From: Polydactylus sextarius
Taxonomy: Eukaryota > Chordata > Actinopteri > Polynemidae
Assembly: GCA_016801845.1 (NCBI GenBank)
Contig: CM028914.1
Location: 20,969,272 to 21,033,271, forward strand
DNA length: 64,000 nucleotides
Direction: 5' to 3'
Positions 48,311 to 59,065 of the stretch are shown here, one piece after another. The translations under genes and the position numbers were made by a program. How positions within the stretch are numbered: position 1 is the stretch's first letter; every line of letters begins with the position of its first letter. The notes below the pieces were generated by a model. It was not told the origin of the DNA. It searched no databases and saw nothing but the letters and a program-made list of their open reading frames with translations.

Positions 48311-48390
48311 CATTTGGCACAAACCCGTAGATCCGATCTTGTGGCAAATCTGACAGCACAAGCTCGCCTCTGTGGGTCTTTGTCACTGTG
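48311..48390 (+). ncRNA. mir99a: mir-99a precursor microRNA hairpin
   Basis: The 5p arm at 48322-48343 begins AACCCGTAGATCCGATCTTG and is identical over all 22 nt to vertebrate miR-99a-5p as I know it. The 3p arm is at 48359-48380 (CAAGCTCGCCTCTGTGGG...). Arms pair as a stem with a short loop (about 48344-48358). Compared with human miR-99a-3p there are changes at positions 10, 14 and 22 of the arm; one turns a U-A pair into U-G and one falls at an existing mismatch, so the fold is kept. Member of the miR-99/100 family, which represses mTOR-, IGF1R- and FKBP5-type targets. Transcribed with let-7c from the same primary RNA. Confidence 0.97.
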
Positions 48391-48656
48391 GTGTGAACGT
48401 CGTCTCTTAACTTTTTTCTTCTTGTTTTAAAAACTTGAATTGTGCAGGTGATATGTATTATCCCATAAAAAAAAAAAAAAAAGTTACGCTGCTCTGATGT
48501 GTCAAATTTACAACTTATGTTTTAGCTGCAAAACCTTCAGTTAACTTCAACCTGAAACATGACGATGGTGATGAAGCTTCGTGTTAGATCAGCAGGACAA
48601 ATGAGAAATTTGGTGCTGGAAGATGATAATCTTTGGAACCCTAGTTGAAAATGTGT

Positions 48657-48739
48657 GCATCCGGGTTGAGGTAGTAGGTTGTATGGTTTAGAATTACACC
48701 CTGGGAGTTAACTGTACAACCTTCTAGCTTTCCTTGGAG
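48657..48739 (+). ncRNA. let7c: let-7c precursor microRNA hairpin
   Basis: The 5p arm at 48667-48688 begins TGAGGTAGTAGGTTGTATGG and is identical over 22 nt to let-7c-5p; its GUAUGGUU end separates let-7c from let-7a. The 3p arm at 48712-48733 begins CTGTACAACCTTCTAGCTTT. Flanks (GCATCCGGGT... and ...CCTTGGAG) and most of the loop match human let-7c-1 from memory, with one G-to-A change in the loop region. It is 266 bp after mir-99a. let-7 drives differentiation by repressing LIN28, RAS, MYC and HMGA2-type targets. Its maturation is normally gated by LIN28 binding to the terminal loop. Confidence 0.97.
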
Positions 48740-51039
48740 TACACGTATGACATCAGTCTGTACTGAACATTGCTTTGCTTATGTTGCAGCATGCAGTGTG
48801 GAATTTTTCAGTAGATTTCCATTTCACAGTGGCTCTCTGTTAAGTTAATGGTCATGTTAATGTAATTTTGCCCACCTGAGGTTCTCATTTCATAGCTGAC
48901 CTTCAGCTACGGTTAGCCAGCCTGCTGTGGCTCAAACCCTTCAATTAGCGTTAGCTTGACGTATGCTGTATTTTTAGACATAATGCATTGTGGTCAGTCG
49001 CAGTCGCCATACTGCATGGATTACATTACGGTGTGCCTTTTACAGCAAAACACACAGAATAAACAAAGAGCCGTTTACCTCTCCTCTGTGTCCAGGCTCT
49101 GATAGACTCAGTCCTCTTACACTGAATCGGCCCAGTCACATATTAAACTGTAGAACCAAAACTGTTGCATTTTGATAATTAAAGTGATGCAGCTTGGCTT
49201 TATTTATTGTCTTATTTGGGTTTGCCACTGTTTCAGTAAGGTATAAATGTGTGCTTGAGCCTCTTGTAAAAAGTGAAGCTAGGTCCAGCTCCATCCATGT
49301 GACCTCAGTCTGGTTAAACAGTGTGAGGCCGCGCCGTCGTCTGTCAGTCACGTGTGAGCTGCGTGTCACATGTGACGCACAGATGTTTGACATAAATCCA
49401 AAGTATGAAATATAGAAATCGTAAGAAATCTGACTTGTGTTGAACAGATTCTCCCTGGTGCCTGTCATGCTTATACAGCATTGCCATTTGCACACTACAT
49501 TTTAATGTTTTTGGCAGCTGACTGTGGTTAGATACATTTCTCTTGAGCGCAGAAGTTTGATTATCACACCTATGTTTATTTAAAGTTTTTTTTGCCCCAA
49601 GCTGCCTCAGACCTCTGTCGACCTCAAGGATATTTCAGTTTTCCCAGCATGGGAAAAGCTGAATGTTTATACCTTGTTTCTGAGCCTTGTGATATATTGT
49701 CTACAGTTCCATACAAAGAGCATTTGTGATATGAGGTCTAGTTTCAGGTTGAAGCTTGCCTCGGCGACACTGAAGTCTCTGTTTACTGTAGACTTGTCCA
49801 CGAGGCTGAATGCATCTGACTTCATCTCTGTCTGGCATGAAGCCACGGCTTGTAAAATGACTCCAAAGCACCACACAAGAGACAAACGGCCGAGCAGATC
49901 GGCCTGAGATTTACCACAGTTTGTTACTCTCCACGACAACTTGATTTGAAATGCAGCTTGAGTAGAGAGCGTTGTTGTAATTTCTGCTGTAGTTCTTTAT
50001 CATTGTGACAGTGTTTTTTTCAGTTTGATGGATGACACTGCTTTTGCTGTATTTAAGGCCAGAGCTGAGTGGGCCACCTTTCACCAACCTTTGTCGTTTA
50101 TCCAATTAGCTCTTTGGTTTCAAGTGGTAAAGCTTTTTTGTGGCGTTTGATGCTGAGTTTCCTCTGAAGTGGCCTCATACTAAACCAGATGTGTTGTCAT
50201 ACTTTGAAATTCTGCACTTGTAATCATTTACAATCATCTCTAAAGGCTGTTCTTTGTTCTATAGATCCCCTTCAGCTTAGGGTATACTTTCAATTTATGA
50301 TAATATATCCACTTTAATATACAGAAATAAATAAACAATGAAATAAACCACCAATTTCATCGATGTACAGGGAGACTAGCTGAGTAGACATAGTGCTGTT
50401 TAAGTTTTTTTTTAAGTTTGCAGAGGACTGAGTTCCCAGAACCATCTTGGACACGTAGACAACCTTGGAAAACCCCTAACTTGTCTCCAATCCATCTAGA
50501 TATTGAATGGGATTAATTGGAAACAGCTATGTTTAAATCACCAGTAATTAAATCTGGAGTGATACTAAGACTTGTATTGAAGTCCAGACATCCTGCTCAG
50601 CTTCACATCGACTACAGAGTCACTGCCATCAGACAGGTTTCTGTGAGGCAATATGATCCTGGTAAATCCCTGGAAACCCAATAACTTCTTTTATCTCGTG
50701 TTTTGCAACCACTGTGTCAGGAAGATCACGTCACCTCATTGTTCCAATCATGACCAGGGTTCACACCACTGCTGCTCTGACTTAGAAAGTAGAATAACTG
50801 CTGAAGAGTGGACAGTGTACAGAGAGACTCACAGGGGATGTTCCGCCTGCCAGCTTGAAAACCAAGAATTACTTTTGGCAGGAGGAAATGTAGCTGCTTT
50901 GCTTAATCAGAAATATATTCTTAATTTTACAGTTTAGCTAAAAAGACTTTTTTTTCCCTCTCCCTTAGCTTTCACACATTTAACAGAACACATAGTCGAG
51001 ATGTGCATTGCCAGAGTTTATTTTAAGAACTGTGATTTT

Positions 51040-51260
51040 CTCATCTATCCTCACCTCTGAACCCTAATCGTTCCTCCAGATGTGGAGAGGAAAGCGTTGC
51101 TGCAGAGATTCTGCTGCCTCAGCACTCCCTTGTCCAGCTGCCCCGGCAGCACAGCTAAAAGTCATTGGTTCCAGCTGTGCCTTCATTTATGGGATGGTTG
51201 AACAAATAAATTATGGGATTAGATAGGGGCGGTTCAGGCCACTGATTTCTTTTTTTTTTT
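51040..51260. promoter_or_regulatory. Candidate conserved non-coding element
   Basis: Non-repetitive block ('cctccagatgtggagaggaaagcgttgctgcagagattctg', 'caaataaattatgggattagataggggcgg') between AT-rich flanks. No exon signals. Confidence 0.28.
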
Positions 51261-52169
51261 TTCTGGCCCCCACTGCTATAACGGCCTCTTTGAGAAGTCA
51301 GTTGGCTTTGAGCCCCAAGGTTCTTCAGCTGACTTAAACTTGATAAAATAAGGATTCTCTTTGTTGAAAGTGGTCCGCTGCCGTCCAGAGAATATGTAGC
51401 AGAAAGTGCTACATATGCTTAAGTGAGTGTTGTAAAGCTTAATACTTAGTCGCATTCATACCAAATTCTATCAGTGAGAGACAACAAGTCAGTAATAAAA
51501 CTAAATTGTGTATTTTGGGAAAGAAATGATAGTATCTGTCTCACAAAGTTACCATATTATATCATTTCAATTTGTTCTTGTTTGAAAAATATTCTTAAAA
51601 ACGCAAAACCTTGAATCAATGATCAATGTTCTTGTCTTCATCCCTGGCCAGTTGAAGTCCGGTGTGCATTAATAAGCCTGGGAACGTATGATTTCTGCCT
51701 TTCATTGCCAAAAACATTGATTATCTCCTATTGTGTGAACAGCTCAGCTTAGAATGACATGGAAAAGAAAAGAAGAAAAGAAAATAATGCTTTAGAGTTT
51801 ACACTCACCCCTTCAGTGTAAAGGATCTGGTATATACTCTGTGATTACATTGCAGATTACACTTCAGCGTTTTTGTTTAAAGATCTAGGAAACAGCACAT
51901 ACACAGGCACTGACCCTGCACAAAGGGCTAATATACTTTACTTTCTCTTCTTCAAGTTTTCAAGAGCCACCCTAATCTATCACAGGGAGTGACATTTAGG
52001 CACGAAATACTGGTAACATCAGCCAACTGCATCTGTAACCACTGTGAGAGCAGTGATTGGCTTCTTGTTCTTGACGTCACTGACGGGTGGAGACCTTAGT
52101 AACAAATCGTCTGAGACCAGAACACTGACAGTTCTGGCCAGACCGGTACTTCAGCTCCCCAACTCATAA
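51261..52169. other. Intronic, nothing recognised
   Basis: T-run at 51251-51262, otherwise unique AT-rich sequence. Confidence 0.45.
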
Positions 52170-52500
52170 AATCTCTCTTCCCTATAAAAGCGAGCAGCCT
52201 CAAGCACTATTTCTTCCCTAGGAAACATATTTCCTTAATGTGGTCGGGTTAATGGCAAATGAATAATCATAACACACCGATGGCAGACGGGGGGGTGTCA
52301 TTGATCTGTCTGGAGTCAGCCCCTCTCCGCCTGCTGCATCAGCCACTCTCCTCCTATTGATACGCTCTTGCCCCTTGACCCCTGGGACAGATCAATGCCA
52401 TTGATTGGAGAAGGGCAGGGACAAGGGCAGGATCTGCTGACTGGCCCGACAGCTAGTGTGACAAGACATGATCGTCATTAATGTCCCGCTGGCTGGCTGG
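52170..52500. promoter_or_regulatory. Candidate conserved non-coding element
   Basis: Block from 'aagcgagcagcctcaagcac' to 'catgatcgtcattaatgtcccgctggctgg'. It has repeated ATTGATC/GATCAAT-type words (gtcattgatctg, agatcaatgccattgattgg) and TTTCCTTAATGTGG. Non-coding and non-repetitive. Confidence 0.33.
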
Positions 52501-54679
52501 CTGGCTGGTGAGGCGCTGTGCATCACATATTCCCTGCGTCCTGATCCCCCCCCCACCCCCGAAACCCTCCGCCTCCGCTCCTTCACCCCGCCTACATCTA
52601 CTGCTCCATGCTGCCATTCTGTGCTGCTTACACTGACTGAGATAAGTCCATTGTTGGGATACCTGTCTGATGCTTGCCTGGCATCTGTGGCACAGATATG
52701 TATCTGCAGCCTCTGTGGAGATATTTTGAGCTTATTGTAGGAAAACGAACGGTGTCATTACAAGTGTCTGCTGCATAATGTCTCTTAGCTCATTCTGCGT
52801 GTTAGTTAACAATCACAACACAGCCAGTCCTATTTTTGGGCGCTTTGAAAAGCTTTTTCTTGGCTCAATTCAAAGAGAGTGAATTAGATTCTGCTTCAAC
52901 TCTGTCACAACAACTTGGTTCTGTATTCTCTGATCAATGGCAAATCCCACCCTAATAAGATAACCATGTGCCCTTATTCTCTCTGCATGTCTGAAAATGT
53001 GTCATTGATACTTAACAGTGAGTGGACTGTTTATCTGCCATTGTATGTAGTTTGTCTTTGTGGAGCGTTTTCATCACGCCAGTGGTTTCTATTACCAGTC
53101 TAGACTATAAACGAAGCGAGCAGCGTTTGTGTGTGCATGAGGAGGGGTGATGGGCGGGATGCGGCGACAGCTCCAGACTCTGCAGTGACATGGATGTAAT
53201 GGAGCTGATTGATCACCTATATGGCCGCCTGCTGGCCCCGCTGGCTTTAACATACAGCACATTCCCAACCCCCCCGTCTCTGCGTCACCACCGCCATCAC
53301 TAAGCCAATCTAAGGAGACCAACCATCCCCCATAGACTTCAACCTGGCCACGGTTTTGACATTGGCTGCAGGATTTACTTCTACATGTCCTGGGCTCTTG
53401 GCTTGTCCTGTGCGTTTCTGTAGATACATACAGATGCAGCAACAAATTTGTCGTCTTTGATGAAGCGACATTTTCCTATTCAGCCTTTTTCAGTATTGCA
53501 GCTGGGTTAAAAAGCTGTGTTTTCTATTTGAATTAAAAGGCATAATCAATCAATGATAACATTTGCAGATCTCCTCCCCTGCCCCCTCTGTCACACAGGG
53601 TCATAACCCTAATCTATCCAGGGTGTTGAAGGTGATTAAGCTCTGAGATTAGAGAAAGCTGTCAAGGGCACATTTCATTCAGACAGAAGGAGAATGAGAA
53701 AAATGTCTTCTTTAGATTTTTTTATACGGAACTCATCATATAAAACACCTCATACTGCAAAGTGTAAAATATTTGTGGCATTTGCAGTTTGCGAAAATAA
53801 GCATAGTAAAGGATCATCGAATGTAGTTAAACATTAAAACCTCACAAGGATGTTTGTGCTGGATTCACAGTAAATATTTATTCCTAAGTCATCTAATAAA
53901 AAAACTTCAGATATTTAGATTGTGACTATAAAGTTAAAGTGCATCTTATATTTAATCACTGTATATGTACATATAAGTAAATATGATAAGTACTGAGTTG
54001 GCAGTCAGCGCACATGTTTCTATATGTAAAAACTATTGGTGCATTTCTGGTGCTATGCAGACAGACTCATGGGGAATTGATCAACAAACATTTGTATATA
54101 TAAAGTACTTTAGATGAAGATTCTTTGTGCATGTGTTTGCAGATGTGCCATTTAAAAAAAAAAAAATCCTGAGGTTATAAGGTTAGTTTCCAGTCACTGC
54201 TCTGACGGGGGCAGTCGTGTGCCTTATGCTGCTGCTCGCTGCTTTCAAGCCTTGGTCACAATATTGTGACAGTGACTGTTCATATTCATGCTTGCACTGA
54301 CCACATCGCTGTCTGTGTGGCAGTTTGTGTGTTAGCTGAGCCGAGTTGCTGTAGTGTCACTCTACGTCCTGTGTCATGTCTGTCTGTTCAAGCCGAGTCA
54401 GGAGCCTCTGTCTTGTTTTCAGGAAGTCTCGTTAGTTTGTTGTTTGCTGTCGCGTGTGCATGAGCTGCTTGTTCTGTATGCGTTGGGGTTCCTCTTGCGT
54501 GTGTCATCTGTCTCAGATGACTGTTTGTGCTTTATTTTGTATCGGTGGTTATATCTGTTGATTAGTGTTTCGTTTGTGTTTGCATAAACAAGTGCAAACT
54601 ACATTCATTTTTCATTCCATGTTACAAGACAGAGGGATTGCTACGGTGCATCATCCTCCACGGCCAAACAGTTCGCTGC
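52501..54679. other. Intronic, no gene seen
   Basis: A C-rich patch at 52546-52560, a moderately GC-rich block at 53120-53290 and AT-rich sequence after 53700. No paired splice sites. Confidence 0.4.
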
Positions 54680-54924
54680 AGTGTGTGTGAGACTCTTGTG
54701 TTTGTGTGTGTGTGCACCACTGGAAAAAGAAGAAATTGATCAGCACAGGGAGGAACGTGTTCGCCAGCAAAGGCTGGATGGAGGGTGTGAGAGAGAGAGA
54801 GAGGGAGAGAGAGAGAGAGGGAGAGAAAGAGCGAGGGCTGTCGCTGCAGACTCCTGCTGCAGTATCTCACTTTGGGCAAGCAGCTGCAGACAGGGAGTAA
54901 CAGACAAGCGAGACAAGCAGACAG
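54680..54924 (+). ncRNA. Candidate alternative first exon upstream of mir-125b
   Basis: A GA-rich, then CTGCAG-rich block ends at donor AGCAGACAG|GTACAG (54924/54925). It opens a 1.5-kb G-rich, CpG-bearing region. This could be a start site for a shorter primary transcript carrying only mir-125b. Evidence is composition plus one donor, so confidence is low. Confidence 0.3.
54788..54830. repeat. (GA)n microsatellite
   Basis: GA units with GGGA interruptions. Confidence 0.95.
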
Positions 54925-54949
54925 GTACAGACCTGGTGTGATGGGTGGG

Positions 54950-55420
54950 GGCTGGGGTTATGGAGGTAGAGGGCAGTAGATGCTGGAGAGGCAGGGCTTG
55001 GGGGGTGGAAGGGTCAAATGGAGAAGGGTGGGGGGTTGGGGGGGGGGTCGCGTGTGCAAGACAGCAAGATGCAGTGGCAGCGAGAGGAAGAAAATGTTTT
55101 TTTTTTTTTTTTTTGCGCCGGTAGCAGCCCATCGTGTTGGACGTGTAATGATGACGGGGAGAGGCAGAGGTGTAAAAGTAAAAGTAGAGGGTGTAGATGA
55201 CAGTGTCACGACATGGCTGATGTCCCAGTGTCTGGAGCGAGGAGGGGGAGGAAGAGGAGGAGTGCTGGTGGTTGTGGGGGCGGGGTGGGGGTGGGTGGGG
55301 GGGGATGCTGAGATGGAGCTGACAATGTAAGCAGTGGGATGTAGTGATGGTCTTTGGGGAGGAGGAGGAGGTGGTGGTGGCGGTGGTGGGGGGTGGGAGG
55401 GAGGGGGGGTGCGTCCCACC
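54950..55420. other. G-rich strand with quadruplex potential
   Basis: Multiple runs of three or more G on the + strand, densest at 55027-55048, 55268-55305 and 55355-55410 (GGA/GGT triplet repeats). The complementary C-rich strand makes a spurious Pro/His-rich open frame on the minus strand. Confidence 0.8.
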
Positions 55421-55555
55421 TCACTGACCTGCGTCTGGCTGCAGCTTCCCTCGGACACCTCGGCTTCGCCCCCCCCTCCCACCCCCCCTCCATCTCTGTC
55501 TTTCACCCCCTTTTTTCCTCCTTCTGCTGCTGCTGCCCTTCTTTCCCCCCGTTCT

Positions 55556-55721
55556 TCCTCAACCTCAGCTCTGAGGCGGATAACAAAAGGCGTAGTCGGT
55601 GGCAGACAGAAGAGTGAGCGTGCGAGGCAGCGCGTCGGGTGGCGCGGAGCATTCATTTCCGGAAGCCTCCACTTTGCCTGGCGTTCCCCAGAGAGAAGGA
55701 GACAGTCAGAGACATCTATAC

Positions 55722-55723
<2 letters not shown>
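55556..55723 (+). promoter_or_regulatory. Candidate CpG-rich promoter with an ETS/GABPA site
   Basis: CpG-dense sequence ('gaggcggataac', 'gtagtcggtgg', 'gcgaggcagcgcgtcgggtggcgcgg') with TTTCCGGAAG at 55657-55666, an ETS-family consensus typical of TATA-less promoters. It lies 1.5 kb upstream of mir-125b and is followed by a T29 run. Confidence 0.38.

Positions 55724-55752
<29 letters not shown>
55724..55752. repeat. Poly-T tract (T29)
   Basis: Twenty-nine consecutive T's. Confidence 0.97.
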
Positions 55753-55754
<2 letters not shown>

Positions 55755-56036
55755 TCTGAGGGGAGGAGTTGTGAGGTGGGTGTTGGGATGGGAGGATGGG
55801 GTGAAGGGGTGGGGGCAGTCAGCAGTGTGTTTGGGTACATGACAGGCAAAAATGACATGGGAATGTTTTCAATATTGCTTGGTTAATCTTTACTGCAATT
55901 TATGGCTGCGGCTGTGCCTGAAGCTTATTTCTTTTTCTTTTTTTCTTTTCTTTTTTTAGTTGAATAGAAGCTGTTTCATGTCTGAAGCTTGTTGCCTTTG
56001 ACACTCACAACTTATTGCATGCCAAGCTCAGCCGCC

Positions 56037-56056
56037 ATGGCGGCAGAGTTCGGCAG
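56037..56056 (+). other. Optimal-context ATG followed by a splice donor (possible tiny first coding segment)
   Basis: GCCGCCATGGCGGCAGAG is an ideal Kozak start. The frame reads MAAEFG and meets the donor TTCGGCAG|GTGGGT at 56056/56057. No recognised protein follows within the window, so I note it without calling a gene. Confidence 0.25.
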
Positions 56057-56112
56057 GTGGGTGGTAGGATCTGCCGTCGAGGGTGTTGCAGTCGATGTTG
56101 AAAAGTTGCCGT

Positions 56113-56148
56113 GGGGGGGGGAGCGACGGGGGGGGGGGGGGGGGGGGG
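56113..56148. repeat. G-run pair (about G9 and G21)
   Basis: GGGGGGGGG-AGCGAC- followed by 21 consecutive G's; quadruplex-prone and likely error-prone in assemblies. Confidence 0.93.
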
Positions 56149-57020
56149 TTGGGGTCACAAGTTTTGGAGGCTTCTTACAAACTTGTACCTGTGCTGGAGA
56201 CGAGTCTGCTCTATTCTCAGACTGCTTTTGTGAAACGCTGCTTTTTATTTGGAATTTTCTCTCGCTCTCATCAGTGCCGAGCAGCCGCCGAGCAGAGCCC
56301 CTGAGCTTTCATTAATTTATTAATTTCTGGCCGAACACTATCAGTGCTTTGCCCTGTGGTGCGAAGCCAGGCTACTAGGTGGCTCTCTGCCTCCGCCAGT
56401 GCAAACGGACGGGTGGTCTCACAGACGGATCCGGGTCCTGCCATCCTGGATGAGAGAAATGTAGACTGATGATCAGCCGACGCTCTTTAGGACAAAGAGG
56501 CGAGCCCGGCTGCTTGGCTGGGGGGCTTTTTCCTTTTCCAGCACAAAGGCTAGTTAGCACAGAGCAGGCAGTGCAGGCTAGTCTGTTTGTCTGATCCTCT
56601 GCTTCAGCTTCTGTCTGGGTGCTGCGATGAAGATAATTTAAGTCTGGCTGTCTCCGAACGAATTTACCGCTGTGTCCAACTAATTTACCTCTTTGTCTTC
56701 TTTTGTTGTCTCTGTTCTCTTTTGATGCTGCTGTTGTGTAATGTCTTGTAGTATTTAGTGCGTGAAAGCATTTGTCTGAAAATGTTTCTACCATTGCATG
56801 TCTTTGTGTGCACAGGACTCATGCTGAGCCTTCTGAGCTAAATAAGTTATCTGCAGTGGAGGAAAGACGGAGCACGGGAACATTTCTCTCTGTCCGGGGC
56901 ACTGAGCTGTTTTGTCCTCTTGATTTCAGCCCGTGTCTCATGAAAGATAGACACTTTGTGGATGTGGATGCCTTTGGGCAGAAATTGGGTACTTTTAAGT
57001 GGCAGTGGTTGAGGAATAGA

Positions 57021-57021
<1 letters not shown>
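56149..57021 (+). other. Region between the G-run and mir-125b, no firm exon
   Basis: An acceptor-like 'ccattgcatgtctttgtgtgcacag' ends at 56816, but I see no clear donor after it. The block 56340-56470 is CpG-bearing and non-repetitive. Confidence 0.35.
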
Positions 57022-57070
<49 letters not shown>

Positions 57071-57071
57071 C
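57022..57071. repeat. (GT)16-(GA)9 compound microsatellite, 90 bp upstream of mir-125b
   Basis: GT units switch to GA units at about 57052. Its closeness to the hairpin means it would be part of the primary transcript. Confidence 0.95.
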
Positions 57072-57149
57072 AGAGTGAGAGAGGGAAAAGGTGTCAGTGC
57101 CACTCAGTGCCCTGCAGCTGACTGCGGCTCCTCAGTAGACTCTGTCGTA

Positions 57150-57232
57150 CTTCACCTGCTCCCTGAGACCCTAACTTGTGAGCTCTCTTGATAAAAAATC
57201 ACGGGTTAGGCTCTCGGGACGCGGGCGGAGGG
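57150..57232 (+). ncRNA. mir125b: mir-125b precursor microRNA hairpin
   Basis: The 5p arm at 57160-57181 begins TCCCTGAGACCCTAACTTGT and is identical over 22 nt to miR-125b-5p. The 3p arm at 57199-57220 (TCACGGGTTAGGCTCTCGGG..) pairs with it; loop about 57182-57198. Synteny (usp25, mir-99a, let-7c) says mir-125b-2, but the ACGGGTTAGGCTC star arm resembles the mir-125b-1 star. It is a vertebrate relative of lin-4; targets include p53-network and haematopoietic/neural differentiation genes. It sits 8.4 kb after let-7c on the same strand. Confidence 0.97.
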
Positions 57233-58639
57233 CACAATCGACTTTCTACCGAATGTTTCCAGCGCGCAGTCGGAACGAAGCAGCAGCCGATTTACTGTTA
57301 AAAATGTAGATATGGTAGGAACATAGAGAGGCGAGCAGAGGTTGACACATGAAAAGGAAGTTGATGAGCACAATAAAGAGCAAATGTCTGAAGGATTTTT
57401 GTGCAGTCAGCTCCTCCATCACTTTAACTAAGAGGACTGATGTAGGAATGTGCATGTCTGTTAACACTAGAATATTTTTTGTTATTCCACAAATCAACCG
57501 TGAACACGGTTTCATGATTGCAGCAGCATCACCATCAACGCTGCACTGCGTTTTCATCCAGCGTCATAATGCCAACATCTTTGTTTGAATACCATGCAAG
57601 TTAAGACCGGATCTGATTAGAAATGACAAAACACCAACCATTCCACACCACCACACCCCAGACTCGTGTTGATGAAGCCCTGTCACCACCACAGCCCAGT
57701 ATCACACAGACCCAGACAATATATTTGATCCACCATTACCAAGACAGTCGCTCGGAATCTGATCACTCCAGCTTCATTTAGCCACAGCAGCACAGCAGCA
57801 GTCTGAGACTAATGTTACATCTGCCGCCGCTGTTTTCTCATTTTAATACGCCCGTTTTATAGTTCGCCAACTTCATCGCTTGCCAACAGCTAACTCATTT
57901 GTTTATTCGTAATTTCGTTTTCAGTACTAAAAAGATCTGTAATTTCAAATAGCAAGTTATTATAAATTTATAAATATGATCAACAACAGGTGCAAAGGCC
58001 ACGTTTACCATCACATCACAGAGCAATTGTTTATTTGAAATAAATCAATGTTGTGTCTATGATAAAAAAAAAAAAAAAAATAGTAAGTGACAGTAGACAG
58101 ATGATGCGTCCTCTGCATAAAGTTGCTGACTGTTCGAACCAGAGAACAGGTAAAATAAATCTAATGGTAAATCAATGAATTTTTCAGACGTTTTAATCAG
58201 TTCCACAGGAATGTGGTCGCTCTCTCGATTTGATCATTTCTGTCATTGTCATGCGATGTCACAGCCCAAATGGTTAATGGTCTGAATCAATATTTAAAGC
58301 GTGGGCGTAGGGCGACTCAGACATTACGTTTGAGCAGGATGGCACGGCACAAAGACGACACCGAACACAGAAAATGAAAACATTTGACTGGTCTCTGAAG
58401 AGCACGGCTATAGAAGTGCAATTACACAAAATTAGGCCTGCTAAGAAATGTTCTTTTCCTTTATTCTATTGAAAGGTACGAATTCATTCACCATTACAGC
58501 TTGACCTGGTTTTTAAACTTTCAGTTTCACCCAAGGCAGCATGCTTTTCTGAAAACCTAATTTCTGCTAAATTACCCATATTAGGAATGCAGTTCAAAAC
58601 AATTGATTTTCTCTCTAATACCCTCCTCTCCATCTTTCT
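57233..58639. other. Downstream of mir-125b, no exon found
   Basis: The first 70 bp are CpG-rich, continuing the hairpin base ('gcgggcggagggcac', 'ccagcgcgcagtcggaacg'). Then AT-rich sequence with an A-run at 58063-58080. Confidence 0.45.
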
Positions 58640-59065
58640 CCCAGTCTTCAGTCTCCCTCTCTCCCTAATTATGTTTTTTTTCTTCCCGTCTCCCCATTTG
58701 GTTTCATAGTGAACAATGCCGATGCCAACTAATCAGTCTGTGCCTATGCCACAGAGCCCCCAGCAACAGCTGAAGGAGTGCCATGCCCCATGAATATCAA
58801 ACAGCCAGGCACAGTGCGACAAGTGCTGAACAGTCAGACGCAGCACAGCCAGAGCAGAGCCGGTGCCCACAAAACAGCCAGACAGTTTTATTAGGGTCTG
58901 TCTGACACGCAGCAAAGTCTGGCAGCGCCCGAGCCCACTGATGAAATCCTCACCGCTCCCCCAACAGTAACAAAGCAGCATGCTCAGAGCAATCCGCCAA
59001 GGATCCAATAAATATCACGCCGTAAAAATCAGCTCCCGGCTAGTTTGTAACTCCTCTGAATGGGG
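58640..59065. promoter_or_regulatory. Candidate conserved non-coding element
   Basis: Balanced, non-repetitive block with repeated CCAGNCAC/CAGACA words ('agccaggcacagtgcgac', 'gtctgtctgacacgcagcaaagtctggcagcgccc') and 'atccgccaaggatccaataaatatcacgcc'. The 91-codon minus-strand frame lacks splice sites. Confidence 0.33.

Larger units (their letters stand above)
48010..51039 (+). other. mir99ahg: Host intron carrying mir-99a and let-7c; otherwise no gene
   Basis: Starts with GTAAGT after the 61-nt exon. Apart from the two hairpins I find no exon. There is an A-run at 48467-48482 between the two microRNA-bearing blocks and AT-rich sequence after 48760. Confidence 0.5.

Noticed and set aside
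54958..55656. 232-codon minus-strand Pro/His/Ser-rich frame
   Set aside because: Complement of a G-rich, stop-poor tract; low complexity, no recognisable domain or start context.
57150..57232. Reading the mir-125b hairpin as part of the overlapping 139-codon frame (56772-57191)
   Set aside because: The frame is interrupted by a GT repeat, lacks splice support and overlaps the 5p arm, whose conservation is explained by the microRNA.
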